This document shows positions 32,287 to 44,137 of a DNA stretch of 64,000 bases, piece by piece. The stretch is from Lindgomyces ingoldianus. Taxonomy: Eukaryota; Ascomycota; Dothideomycetes; Pleosporales; Lindgomycetaceae. The DNA is taken from positions 1,083,492 to 1,147,491 of the forward strand of contig NW_022985170.1 of the NCBI RefSeq assembly GCF_010093535.1, given 5' to 3'. A program made the position numbers and the translations under genes. The notes under the pieces were generated by a model, which was not told the origin of the DNA, did no database searches, and worked only from the letters and a program-made list of their open reading frames with translations. How positions within the stretch are numbered: the stretch's first letter is position 1; each line of letters begins with the position of its first letter.

Positions 32287-35200
32287 CGCTGCCCCTCCTT
32301 CCTAGCAGTGTCCTTGCTGCTCTGCTTACATAACTATGTTAGTAAAGGCTTATTTATAATGTTAGTGCCCTCTTACTAAAAAGCATTTCTAATATTTATT
32401 TTTTTTATGCTAAATAGCTTACTAGTCTTATTTATTTTACTATTTTTATGTTATTTATTATTTTAACTCTCTTTACTAAATAAAAATAAAGCCTTATAGT
32501 ACTTACTAATTTTTAGAGTTATTTTATGTGTTAACTTTATTCTTAGATAAGTGCGTTAAGTGTGTAAAAAAAAATAGTAAATGCAACACCTTTATTTTTA
32601 ATATTACATAGAATTATTTAAAGAAAGAGAGAAAAACACTTCTTTAAAAAGTAGTTACTGCAAAGGCTTAAAAGCAGGACCTTAATAATAAGATGTTGCG
32701 TTAAGTCTAGAAAACTTTAAAGGTAAAAGCTAAAAAGTGTTTTAAATAAAATTATATTTAAAAGTTATTAAATTTATTAAAAGCTTATTATGTAAAGTAC
32801 CTAAAAAAAAACTTATTTTTCTTAGACAAGATAAAAGCTTTTAAGGCTAAAGTAAAAAGCTATTTCCCTTTTTAACTATTATTAGCTAAGACTTATTTCT
32901 AAAGGCTACTGCTATCTAGTAATAATGTAGCTATTTCTTTTAATATAAGTGCTTTATTGCCTAGCTAGTTTCTTTTAGACAAGCTTAAAAGTACTTTTAT
33001 ACTAATAGCTGCATGTTTCTTAAATTCTTAGCTAGTTTTTATATATTTTTACTAGTAAGCTACTTTTTTTATTTTACTAAAAATTCTTTTTAGTTTTTTT
33101 AATTACTAATAATATATTTAACTTTATATTCTACTTCTTTATTCTTTTATTTTTAAGTAGATAAGGGGACTTTTTTAGGTACTTTTTCTAGTTTAAAGAC
33201 ATAGAACTATAGGTGTATCTTTATATGCAAAAAAAGCTTAAGCTTATAGTTGTTCTATTAGGTCTAAAGGACTTTATATAGTTTTATTTTTTTTTCTACT
33301 AGCTTCTTAGAAGGTCTAGGTATCTTAAGGTTCTTAGTGTTAAAATACACATAGTTTTCTAGGTAAATTTCTAGTTCTAGTTATTATAATTTATTTACAT
33401 ACTTTTTTATTATTGCTTTGCTAGATCCTGCTTTAATAGCTAACCTTTTATGTATTTAACATAGGTCTATTAGCTAATTTATTAATTTTTATAAGTCTAT
33501 AAGTTAACTTTTATGTAATATAAAGTATAAGTTATATCTAAAATTAGCTTTATATAGCATTTCTTTTATTATAGCTAATTCTATGTTATTAATTACTAAC
33601 TATGCTATTAGGAGCTATTCTAGCTAGTTATTCTAAGTATAAAAAATGTACTTTCTTAAATATTTTTTTATTTTTACATTTGCTTTTTTAGTCTGTCTGT
33701 CTGTTTACAGGTAGTAGGCTGTTAATAGCTTATGTGCTATGCTAAGGTGCTGCATTACTACTTTCTAGAAACTGCTAGTAAATAGCTTATTTTAGTTAGA
33801 GATAATAATTTTAAGGCATTTATATACTAATATTATATTTTACTTTAATTTATAAATAAATTTTTTAGCTATTATTGTTTTTTTTAAGAGCTAAGTATGT
33901 AGATACTTAGTAGTTTTATCTAAAGCTACTATAATTATGTTGCACATCTTATCTATTCCTAGTTCTTTAGATAGGGGTAATTCTATAATAAAGTCTATTA
34001 TAATTATTATCTATAGTAGCTTTAGTGCTTTAATTAGTTAAAAATATCTATAAGCCTTATGCCTTCTTAGGTTATTCTTATTACAGGTATTACATTCTTT
34101 AAGCACCTCTATGTATAGTTGCTTTACCTTTAGTATTTATTATAGTATAGCAGCCCTTAGCTTTTTCTAAAGGGTGCCTATTCCTAGATATCTAAACATT
34201 AAAGATTTATAATATTTTTAGATTAAGTTCTTCTATTTTTACTTACTAGCTATAAGCATATAAAATTCTTTTATAAGTTAAGGTCTATTATAGACTTATC
34301 TTTTATTAGTTTTTTTAAAAAGTATAAACTTTTTAGTTTTTTTTTTTTCTTTATTAAAGTAGTCTAGTCTTTAGCTAAAAGTGTTAGCCTACTAGTTTTA
34401 TACTCTAGGCACATGCTTAATAATATAGTTAAACTATGCAAGTTTTATTACTTATTTTATGTGCATTAGTAATAGTTTCTTTACTAATAAAAACATAACT
34501 AAGTTTACATAGTTAGTTATAATATTAAATAGCTTTACTATTTTATATAGCTCTATAGCTTATACTTTTACAGCATTTAATATTACTTTTAGCTCTTTGT
34601 TAGAGATGCTGTAGCCTACTTTAGAACCTAAGAACTTAGCAGAGTAGTACATAACTAGGTGCTATTTTCTGTCTTCCTGCTTTTAGTATAACACAGCTCT
34701 GCTAGCTCTAAAAGATGCGTCTGTGTGGATTTTTATTTTTAATTATAGGTTATATATTCTTAATACTAGTTTATCTATTATAGCTTATTTTAGTGTTATA
34801 AATGCTTTATTTATTTTTAAAGTCTAGACAAACTTTACTATTACCTACTTCTTAGTTATAGTGTTTATTAATAGTATAGTAATTTTTAAGTAGTCTTTAA
34901 TTATTTATCTAATGTAACTTAATAGTTCTAGGAATCTTTTTACTTTCTTAACTATCTAGAGTTCTAGCTATTTAAGTACTTTTTATACTTTAGCTAGATT
35001 AATTTTTATCTTTTTTTTATTAATTATAAATTTTAAGTATTTTATTTTAGTAACATAAAACTTATATTTAGAGAGCTGTAAGTAAAGTTTATACTTTTTA
35101 AGCTATTCTAAAACTTTTTATACCTTCTATATATAGTCTTCTAGAGTATCTTTTAAATAGATAAGGACATTATCTAAATATACTAAAGTAAAGACATCTA

Positions 35201-38200
35201 AATAAAAGTTAAAAGCTATATTAATAATTTACTAAAACATTACTAGGGTGTTTATTAGGCTAAATAGCATTACTAATAATTTATAAAGCTTTTATAAAGT
35301 TCTAAACACTGTAAGCTACTTATTTTTTTCTTATATTCTTATTTTGTTAAATCTGTCTTATATGTTAAATTTTATAAAGTACTAGGTTTCTTTTAGTTAG
35401 TTTATAATATCTTATATAATTAGTAAAGAAAACTAATTTTAAATTATGTTATTATTTAGGGTTTTATAGTCTTAATAGACTTATATTTTTTCTTCTTTTT
35501 TTTTTACAAAGACTACTGCTAAGGCTATAAGACTATAACTTTCTTAAATATAGCCTTATACTAACATCTTATTAACATACTCTTGTAAAGCCTTTTTCTG
35601 CGCTCTAGTTAAGGGGCAGAGCTTATGTGTTTTTAGGTTGTAATCTTTTATTAAGTTAATAGTATAGTTTTAAAGCTAGTATAGTAGTAGTTCTTTAAAG
35701 TCTTCTAGTGTTTTAAACATGTCCTTATAGTCTTTATATTTAGGCAGAATTTAACTTTCTTCTTAGACTTATATAACACTAATTTATTTTATATTTTTAT
35801 TTACTTTAATTTTTTTATAAGAGACTTTTTTAAGTTTTTTTTTTATTATTTTTATTACTTAAGCTTTTAGCTCTTAGTAAAAGAATTTCTAAAGCTTTCT
35901 TTTCTTAGAGTAGTAACTACTACTCTACTTAGCTTATTTATAGACTAGGCATCTGTTATTATAGCATACTAACTAGGTTATGCGTGCGTGGTTGTTAGGG
36001 GTTTCTATAGTTATAGTTCTTTAGTTAATTATAAAATTATAAGTTTTAAGCTAGTTATAGCCTAGAATTACATTATATTTACTTTTTAGTTTAAGTATGT
36101 TTATAGATCTTTAATCTTTTATGTTAAAGGTTTTAAAGTCTTTTTTATAGGTTTCTAGGTTAATTTATTCTCTACTATACTTAATTAATAATGTGTTAGT
36201 AAAAGTTACTTTAAACAAGTTTTTTTTTATATAAAATAGTATACTTTACTTATCTACTTAATCCTTATTTATAGTAGTAAAGGTGTATCTACTATCTATA
36301 AGGGCTAATCTAGGCTATCCTTTATACATAAAGGTAGTTGTTAGGCTGTGTTCTGCCTCTTACTCTACTATAATTACTGCAGATATGTTATGTTTAACTT
36401 CTTTATTAAAAAAAAAATAAAGATTAATGTTTTATAAGTTATTATTAAATTTATTTTTTTTTTTTATAAATTTAATATTTTTTATTATAGTAGTTAGCTG
36501 CTTTACATTTATAATTTTTAACTAAATAATATAATGTTAAGTAGTTTTTTTTTTTTACTACTTTCTACTAAAAGTAGTAGAACCTACAGTTTTTTTATTT
36601 ATTACACCTTATTTATAGTTCTTGCTTATAAGAGAGAGCTGTTTAACAAGTATAACAATTTATAGTTTTATAGGCTAAGGCTGTTCTTTACTATAGGCAA
36701 CTGTTATAGTTCTTTTTCTATGTAGGCTACTATCCTACTTAATGTTTGTTATTCTAGTGTTTAACGCAGTATTGTTGTGTACACTAGTACTAGAGGTATA
36801 GACAATTGTTAGGTCTATATAACATGTTAAAGGGACTTTTTTAAGTCTACTAAAGATATTCTTTTGTTTGTACTAGCTATACAAGGTGCTCTTTCTATTA
36901 GCACTTACTTATGCTATAAGTGCTGCTTCTGTAGAGGACACATTATCTATAATTTTGTTGTACTATAAGAGCTTTTCTAAAGATTACTAGGCTTAAGAGT
37001 AGTGTCTTAGGTTTCTTAGGCGCTAGTTATAGTACTTTAAACCTAGCAGGTTTACTTAACTATTCTAGCTTTTAATTTTTAATTTTAGTAAAAAATTACT
37101 ATTACTTTTTTTTATTTATAATATTATATTTAACTTTAGCTATTTTTTATATAATGTTAAATATTAAGTAGTTATTGCTAATGTTTATTTAGTAAAGTAA
37201 GACTATATAGTTACTTAGGTAGTTATATAGTAACCTGCACTTCTAGCACTTGCATCTCTAAAACTGTTAGAAAAGCTCTTTTACTAAAGTACTAGAGGTT
37301 TAGTCTTAGAGGGGGAACTATTTTTCTCTTTTTTAAATATTTATAATGTATCTTTAAATTTAAGTCTTTTTTTTATATTTTTTAAAAATTATAAGGTCTT
37401 ATAACACTATATTAAAGCTACTAAAATTTTAAATAACTACCTTTTAATACACTTTAAAGTAGTTGTTTAAAAAGTAGTTTTTTTTATATTACTAGTAAAG
37501 TCTATTATTTAGTCTTTCTTATATTTTCTTATTTATAAGGCTATATTTAGCAGTAATAGCTTTTATTATTATAGTAGTATTTTTATTCTCCCTCTTTTAA
37601 AAGTCTAGGTAATTTTAGTAGAAATGTCTTACTTTTTTATAGTTTAGGCAGGCCTTATTTTTTAGCTACTTTTATTATTCCTTTATTAGAAGTAGCCTAT
37701 TGCGTTCTAAAACTTAGCTTTTTTTAAAGAGGAAGCTCTATATATGCTTTATATAACTAAAGTCTATTAGTTTTTTATTATATTATAAAAGCTTTTTTTT
37801 TCTAGAGATAAATTTTAGTTTTTAAAAAGTTCTTTTTAATTTCTTTTTTTTTTACATTCTTTATAATAATTATTATAGGTTATAGCTTTCTTAATATAGT
37901 TTTTAAAAGTAGTTAGTTAGTTTATATATATAAACTTATCTTTTACTTTTTTATTTAGTTTGTTATAAAACATGCAGCATAGAGCTTTCTAGTTATTTTA
38001 TCTGCAGATAGCTATTTACTCCCTAAAACGCGCTACATAGTTCTAGACTAGTCTACTACCTTATCTTATATTATCTAGTTAGTTAGCTGTAATTTTTTTT
38101 TTATTTAAAGTTTTATAAATAGCTAATAGAGCTACTTTAAAATTTTTAACACTACTAAATACTTCCTTTATTTTAGAATTAAGTAGAGCGCTATTAGCTC

Positions 38201-38774
38201 TAAAGTCTATCTAGTTATTAGTGTAAAGTTAAAACTAGATTATAGAAAAGCTTTCTAAGTGTAGTCTTATTTAAAAAATTATTTCTATGTTAGTCTAAAA
38301 TGCTCTCTTATTATACTACATATAAAGGTAGCATTAAGTAAAGAATAGTTAGAGGTCTTTTAATAATTTTTTAAAAGACTTTAAAAAAGCTAGTCTTAAG
38401 GCCTTTTTAGTTATAATACTTACTTTATTTATTAAGATGTTTTAAACTTTTACTAGTTCTACTTATAATTTATGTATCTAGTAGGCTTAGGTAGTAGCTT
38501 TATAAGAGTTAATAAAAGGTAAAAAGTTTTATAAATTTATAGTTTTTTTTTTATAAAAGTTAGCTATTTTTTACTTAAGTTTTAATAATTTACTAACTTT
38601 ATTACTAATTTGCTAGAGTTTTTTAATGTTGTTCTAAATAAAGTTAATCTGTTTTGCTAGAACAGCTTTACTTTAGGTAGGAACTTTTATAGATCTAGAT
38701 AGCGTAGTGTAGGCTATATTAAAATCTAAATTATGTTAAGAAGTTACTATACTTTTTAAAGAAGTAATATTTAA
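32287..38774 (-). pseudogene. Family A Gypsy gag-pol of the complete copy, RIP-inactivated
   Basis: 6.49 kb, colinear with 4179-10684 but more heavily mutated. Minus-strand order is gag with zinc knuckle near 37602-37652, reverse transcriptase with Y-L-D-N at 35161-35195, then integrase around 33900-34110. Every frame is broken. This is the only element in the window with both LTRs complete and matching target duplications, so its ~7.67-kb total gives the family length. Confidence 0.88.
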
Positions 38775-39365
38775 TGTTATAATTTTTACTTTAAAAAGCA
38801 CTTAGGTCTTATAATGTTCCTAGAGGGAAGTAGGACAGGTAGTAGAGGCTAATCTAGTAGGGTGTACAGTCCTACGTACAGGCTATTAGGCTAATAAAGG
38901 GAGGAAGAGTAACTAGATTATAGTTTGCCTTATGTGCAGCAGTAAAAAGGCTAAAGTTAAACAGTCTTATTAGACAAAGTTAGAGGTATATATAGTGTAA
39001 GATATATAAATAGTATTATAGCTCTTTAGAAAGCTAAATGCTACTTAGTTTATATAAAGAATAAACTAAATGTTAAACACACCTTTAAAAGAGTGTTTAA
39101 TATAGAAACTATATACATATGCAAAGGACGCTAAGGTGAGCTAGATAAGCCTACATAAGCCTGCTAAGCAGGGCTTGCTAAGCTCCTCTAGACTTGTAGG
39201 ATTTATGTCCTATCCTCCTATTAGACAACGCATTCTTCCATGATCTTGGGTAGCCGTGCTACCTCCGCGTCCTCCGCTTGGTCCGCAAGCGAGTCCCGCT
39301 CCAACCGTACCATATTGTGGAGCATCCTGGGTGGAGTTACGCTGGTCCAACCGTAGACCGTAACA
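38775..39365 (-). repeat. Family A 5' LTR of the complete copy
   Basis: 591 bp, starting TGTTATA and ending CGTAACA, followed by CTCTG (39366-39370). The inner left end is strongly mutated (TTTTACTTTAAAAAGCAC) and the outer right end (about 39170-39365) keeps apparently ancestral bases (CGTCCTCCGCTTGGTCCGC). Confidence 0.95.
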
Positions 39366-39370
39366 CTCTG

Positions 39371-39565
39371 TCTCTACTATTAATATAATAGAGTATGCTA
39401 GTGTTTATTAACTTAGAATTATAAGCGTGTGTATAAGCGTGTGTATAAGCGTGTGTTAAAAAAACTTAAGCGTGTGCATGTGCATATGTACTTAAGCTTT
39501 TATGTTACCTAAAAAGTCTAATCTAATGTTATAATTAGCATGCTTAAGCTACAAGTAAGAGGTAG
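39371..39565. repeat. Spacer with 12-bp tandem repeat
   Basis: ATAAGCGTGTGT is repeated three times at 39421-39456, followed by related AAGCGTGTGCATGTGCATATG. No gene. Confidence 0.7.
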
Positions 39566-39928
39566 TGTAACCTAACTAGATTAAACTAAGAAGCAAAGGA
39601 GCTGCTCTGCGAGTTTAAATATACATGTGTGCCCCCTGCCAAGGCGCTACTTGTTGCGCAAGCGAGGGAGCTTAAGTCGCAGAGCATGTGACGCGGTACG
39701 CGTTGTCACAGAGTTGCTTATATAAATTAAGCAGGTTTCTTATTAATAAGCAGTTTTAGTTTAGCTTAAACTCTACTTAGAGTAGATAAAGAGGTTATTA
39801 TTTAGTTAATTAAGCTTAGCTAGTAAGCAATTTATAATTAGTATGTTTAAAATAAACAGAAGGTTATTATCTAGTTAATTAAGCTTAGCTAGTAAGCAAT
39901 TTGTAATTAATATGTGTTAAGGTTTACA
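39566..39928. repeat. LTR-like segment with internal ~65-bp duplication
   Basis: Starts TGTAACCTAAC and ends AAGGTTTACA. A GC-rich patch (39640-39710) is followed by TTATATAAAT. Two near-identical ~60-bp blocks (39786-39845 and 39852-39914) share TTAATTAAGCTTAGCTAG. No matching target duplication was found, so the LTR identity is tentative. Confidence 0.35.
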
Positions 39929-40010
39929 GAGCCTCTTAAGCTAGATGCAAAAGCTAAATATACAGTAGTGACTATAGTACTAATTAGAAGCGCAACCCTA
40001 GGCTTATAAC

Positions 40011-40216
40011 TCTTGCATGAGCTAAGAAGAGGCTATATAGTAAGTAAGTTAACAAGATACTAAGATCTAAACAAAGTAAATTGCACAAGTGTATTGTAAG
40101 GTATAAGGAGCTTAATAGAGCTCTGGGCTGACTATATACTGTACGAGAAAGGAGCTATGCCTAATGAGTGAATAGTGCAGTACATGGGTATGATATCGCG
40201 TGAGACACGTGCGACA
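40011..40216 (+). repeat. 206-bp repeat, RIP-mutated copy
   Basis: Same length and orientation as 42526-42731, sharing CTGACTATATACTGTACGAG, with mostly transition differences. No matching flanking duplication (ATAAC left, GTGTT right). Confidence 0.8.
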
Positions 40217-40880
40217 GTGTTCTCAGGGAGTTGACTGAAAGCTTGGCCAAGGGTGAGTTGGATCGCAAGGCCGCGGGGCAGAGGTCGGCCCGCTTGCCAT
40301 AGAAGGCTCTAAGCAAATTAGGCAAGAAGGGCGACAATGCAAATGTAATTTATAGGCTAGAAAGGTCCTTAATGTTTAAAAGTAGCTACAGCACACTATT
40401 TATACAAAATTCTAGCAAAGCTTCACATGTGTACAGACTTATAGTCACTTAAAGACAAAGTACCCCTCATATTTTCCGGCGCAGGTGGTTTTCCGGCACG
40501 CATGAAGGGACGTTACATATAAAGACGCTGTGCACAGAGACACCTAGTGACATCTCCACGACGCATATATCTGACACCAGCCAACGACTCGAACACGTGC
40601 TACGATCTGCCAGCAGTGCCCAGTCCGTACCCACGTCATGTCCCCAGCCGCCACGTTACGTTCGTCCCCCGGCTTGTCACCACTCTCCCTTTATCGTCGG
40701 GGTTCTGATCCCCCCATTCGACATCTGCTAGATACAATGACGACAGGCATAGCTACTGCGCCATATGGAAGTAGGCAGTTATCACAAGTAGGAAGCGCAG
40801 CGGCAGGCGACCGCATCCACTCCTGGCATCAAGAAGTCTCATTACTATTCAGCTATATATTCCGACTAAGACTACCTCCG
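40217..40880. other. Mixed-composition spacer
   Basis: A GC-rich stretch at 40217-40310, AT-rich 40316-40440, then normal composition. The 186-codon plus-strand frame starting at 40638 overlaps the transposase relic in antisense and is judged incidental. Confidence 0.45.
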
Positions 40881-42480
40881 TCTATCTACTGTCCATACAT
40901 ATGCGCCACTAGAGCTCTCCATGATTCTGCTGCAGGCCCATCCCCTGTATCTTGTGTTTCGTTCTGCCTTGCCGCCTTGGCCTTTGGATCTTCAGCGCCC
41001 AGCGTAGCACCCTTGCGTTTTCGTCCGCGTTTTCGTTTGTTCGTGTTGGCTTCTGCTGTTTTTAGCGAAGGTCTCTTGCACTTTCACCTACGCTTCCACT
41101 TACACTTAGCTTCTTTATTAGCCCTTTTTTTTTTTTTTTTAGCTAGCTTAGCTTCTTTAGCAGCCTCTTTTCAGCGTGTTAAGCTTGTGCTACTTTAAGG
41201 TCTTAATAGCTTATATCCTTTGCTATCCCTGGACCACTGCTCTTGTAGACTGTTAAACTTTAGCTTTATTGTTAATCTTTATTAAGAATTAAATTTAGTC
41301 TTGCTAGAGGACCCCTTAGAAAAGGCTAAGTAAGCAGCTTTAGCAAACTTCTGTAATTGCCTCTGCAGGCTACATTTAGATCTTTCGTCAAGGGGTGTGA
41401 GCATTCTGGTTAGTTATTAGATTTTGTAGCAATATTAGACCTTCTGTAGTGACTAGTGAGACAGGCGTTTGCAGTACGGTGTCTTGAGGGCCAGGCGCCA
41501 CCTCTCGCTGGCTTTTAGAATCGTTAGTTCAGCAGGGGGCTTTAGCACGCTTTAGAGCAATCTATCTAAGTTTACTAAGAACAAACTACTTGCAGCAAAT
41601 CTAGCCTTAAGATTCTCTAGCGTAAATGCTTTTCTCCTCGCAGGACTATACACGACAGTAAAATGCTCTTTGCCTATTGCATTCACGCCTCCTCGCTCTA
41701 CTCATTTAACCTCTTCACAATAGGCTGCCTTGAGGGGGGCGAATACAGCGACGTCGCATGGCTGAAGCTTGTAAGAAGTATAAGAGGGAAAGCAGCATAG
41801 ATAATATTGTTCTTAAAACAATATTTATGGATTTTAAGGGTTTCATAGATCCTAAACTTATTACAGATTAGCAGCTAGGGCTTTTAATTAGCTTGTTCCT
41901 TAGTTTTAGGATTAAATATACGCTTTAGCCATTGTAGGCTAATGTAGGAATTAGTATACCTAGATTTAGAGCAGGCATACTGCTATCTAGAGGTATGGAA
42001 AGTAGTCCAGTTACTTCAATAGGTAGTAGCTGGCCAATGACTGTAGGATTTAGATACCTACCATCAGCACTAATACACTTAATTGCAGTTACTTTCGTGC
42101 GCTTAACACGCGCCGCCCTGTAATTTCACAGGTCAGTCTTAGCCACGAGGATTTTAACAGAGCCTGGCATAGATAGCACGACTCCAGTCTTGTCCATGTT
42201 GTAGACATTCTCTAGTAGATTAACTAGGTCTTGCAATACCCTTCTAAAGACCTTAAATCAGTGTGTAATCTTTGTATACGTGTTTTTCTCGTGATAATTC
42301 CAGTCTAGCGCTTTGGCCCTTTGTGCCTGGACTACTGGATGGCGCTTCCTAAAAGCACTCGTCTAGTTCTCATGTGGCGGCTTCTGTGGTCTGGCTGATC
42401 AAGGCCGCTGGAGGGTAATCCTGTGGGCTAGTGACAGAATAAACTTTATTCGCACAGGATATCCAAGATTAGACATTTGT
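40881..42480 (-). pseudogene. pogo-type (CENP-B-like) transposase pseudogene
   Basis: Minus-strand frames recover, in order, a CENP-B/Tc5-type DNA-binding part (near 42280-42480, with G-Y-P-V-R and K-R-H-P-V segments), the diagnostic Y-N-M-D-K-T-G-V at 42180-42212, S-M-P-G-S-V-K, K-R-T-K-V-T-A-I-K-C-I-S-A-D-G (about 42070-42115) and a lysine-rich charged tail near 40950-41190. This is the layout of fungal pogo DDE transposases. Stops and frameshifts interrupt it, and the poly-T run at 41128-41145 lies in the lysine-rich tail. No terminal repeats were found. Much less RIP than in the blocks to the left. Confidence 0.75.
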
Positions 42481-42525
42481 AAGAGGAACTTAATAAGGGC
42501 ATCCTATTCCCACAGGGTGAGGTAC

Positions 42526-42731
42526 TCTCGCATGAGCTGAGAAGGGGTCATAGGGTAGGCGAGTCGACAAGGTATTGAGATCCAAACAAGGTGAATTGTA
42601 CCAGTGTATTGTAAGGTCTAAGGAGCTCGAGAGTGCTCTGGGCTGACTATATACTGTACGAGAAAGGGGCTAGTCCTAATGAGTGAATAGCGCAATACAT
42701 GGATATGGTCTCGCGTGAGACACGTGCGACA
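42526..42731 (+). repeat. 206-bp repeat, preserved copy, TSD GGTAC
   Basis: TCTCGCATGAG...CACGTGCGACA, flanked by GGTAC on both sides (42521-42525, 42732-42736). The ends are imperfect inverted repeats (8 of 11 positions). On the minus strand it starts TGTCGCAC like an LTR, but ends GAGA rather than CA. Either an atypical solo LTR or a small inverted-repeat element. Confidence 0.75.
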
Positions 42732-42736
42732 GGTAC

Positions 42737-43604
42737 TGCTGGCTCTGAGACTTTTCTTCGATTGATTGTTGGCCGCGCGCACATCTCCATGACCTGCAAG
42801 AGCACAGTATGATAGCGGGACAGCTAGGGGGACGCCCTGTGCCAATACTCAACTAGCCTTGTCCATGATTGGTGATGTTGGTGATTATAGGAATAGATGA
42901 TTGAGGCAGCACGCATATTGTACCTTCAGACAGTACCAGGCAGTGCCGGAAAGAAAGAACACGTTGACACAAATAAACTGGGGACGTGAACGCCGCCACA
43001 GCTAAATTTAGGGACGTGGGACATAGAACAGTCCGATACTTGATTATCTCAGCGCACTAGTACAAGCTAATGCACGATAGAATACGCTGAAACATTCCGC
43101 TCCGTCAAAGGCTTTCAATGTCGGATTCGTTGCACGGAGAAACTCCCGGAATGCCTGCATTTAGCTTAGGATTCCATTTAATCACTGTTGATATAAGATT
43201 CTTTAACAAGGCTTTAATCCTAGCCCTCTAAGACCTAGATAAAACTTGTTAGTTACAGACAGACTAGGGCGGGAAGCTAAAGTGGCATTTGATGGCGCCA
43301 TTAAAATAATCAACAGCGTTACCAACACTGCGATATTCGTCGTCACGGGCTAGTATCCTAAAAGAGAAAGAGTCATAGGATAGTATTCTATTTTACATAG
43401 CTTTATTTCTTAGCGAGAGGAGGACTTTCGGCGTCTTTATTATAGTAGTGTCTCGCTACACTGTGTGTCTTGCGACGCAGTGAGGGACGTTATTTAGATA
43501 GACGAGTCATCTAGGAAAATTACGTCTCTGCTCTGTTCTATATGTCGCATCGCCTCTACTCTGGCAAACATATCAAAAGTCGTTCGAATTCGCGCCTCCA
43601 AACG
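42737..43604. other. Transition zone, no gene supported
   Basis: Composition becomes normal. It contains patches reminiscent of degraded repeats (43190-43260, 43370-43470) but no recognisable domain. Confidence 0.5.
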
Positions 43605-43901
43605 CTATCGATAACAACCCTTCGGCGGCCATTCCCGGAACTTGCTAAATATTTGGTCGCTATCAGAATTTGGCATCATTATGCTGTCCTCTTGATTGTA
43701 GCATGAGGGTTGAAAGATCAAGTCCGCTCTGTTTCCGTTCCATGGTGTGGGATACCATACTGTAGCTCCTTGATTTACGACAGGAGCTATCAGCACTGTT
43801 CCCTGCACTCCTACGATCTCCTCAGGTAGTCGAAATACTGTGCAAAATACTAACTTCACAAGAACTGCGGCTAGGGCCGCTCTTGTAGAGTGAGAGGTCA
43901 T
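43605..43901 (-). CDS. Open frame of 98 codons, doubtful
   Basis: ATG at 43901, single exon, normal base composition. The N-terminus has a short hydrophobic stretch (residues 8-22) that could be a weak signal. No homologous family was recognised. It lies 236 bp downstream of the mutarotase stop codon, same strand. It may be chance or a relic of a larger gene. Confidence 0.25.
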   Translation of the reverse strand: MTSHSTRAALAAVLVKLVFCTVFRLPEEIVGVQGTVLIAPVVNQGATVWYPTPWNGNRADLIFQPSCYNQEDSIMMPNSDSDQIFSKFREWPPKGCYR

Positions 43902-44137
43902 TTTTGACGATGGCGGGCATACTATACAATATTTAGACCATCGCTGCCTGTATTTCTTCCACTCGTAAAGCTTCCATGTACAGTCACAGCTCCTTCCCCG
44001 CTTCTTGGTCTTACCTAAGCATCTTCAACCACGCCAAAGGTCCAAGATGATTCCCAGTGGTACTTCTGTCCAGGTCCGAAGAGCTGCTTACCCAGGCGGC
44101 CCCATTCCGGACTAGTTGTTGAAGTCAGCATCAGTCT

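Noticed and set aside
39421..39456. Short tandem repeats as a CRISPR-like array
   Set aside because: Three direct 12-bp units without spacers in a eukaryotic genome; simple slippage repeat.
40638..41198. 186-codon open frame on the plus strand
   Set aside because: Runs antisense to a recognisable pogo transposase relic, and its composition mirrors the lysine-rich tail of that protein.
43605..43901. Resemblance of a N-Q-E-D-S-I-M-M segment to the RNA polymerase II second-largest subunit
   Set aside because: Only about eight residues match and the surrounding sequence does not follow that protein, so judged coincidence.
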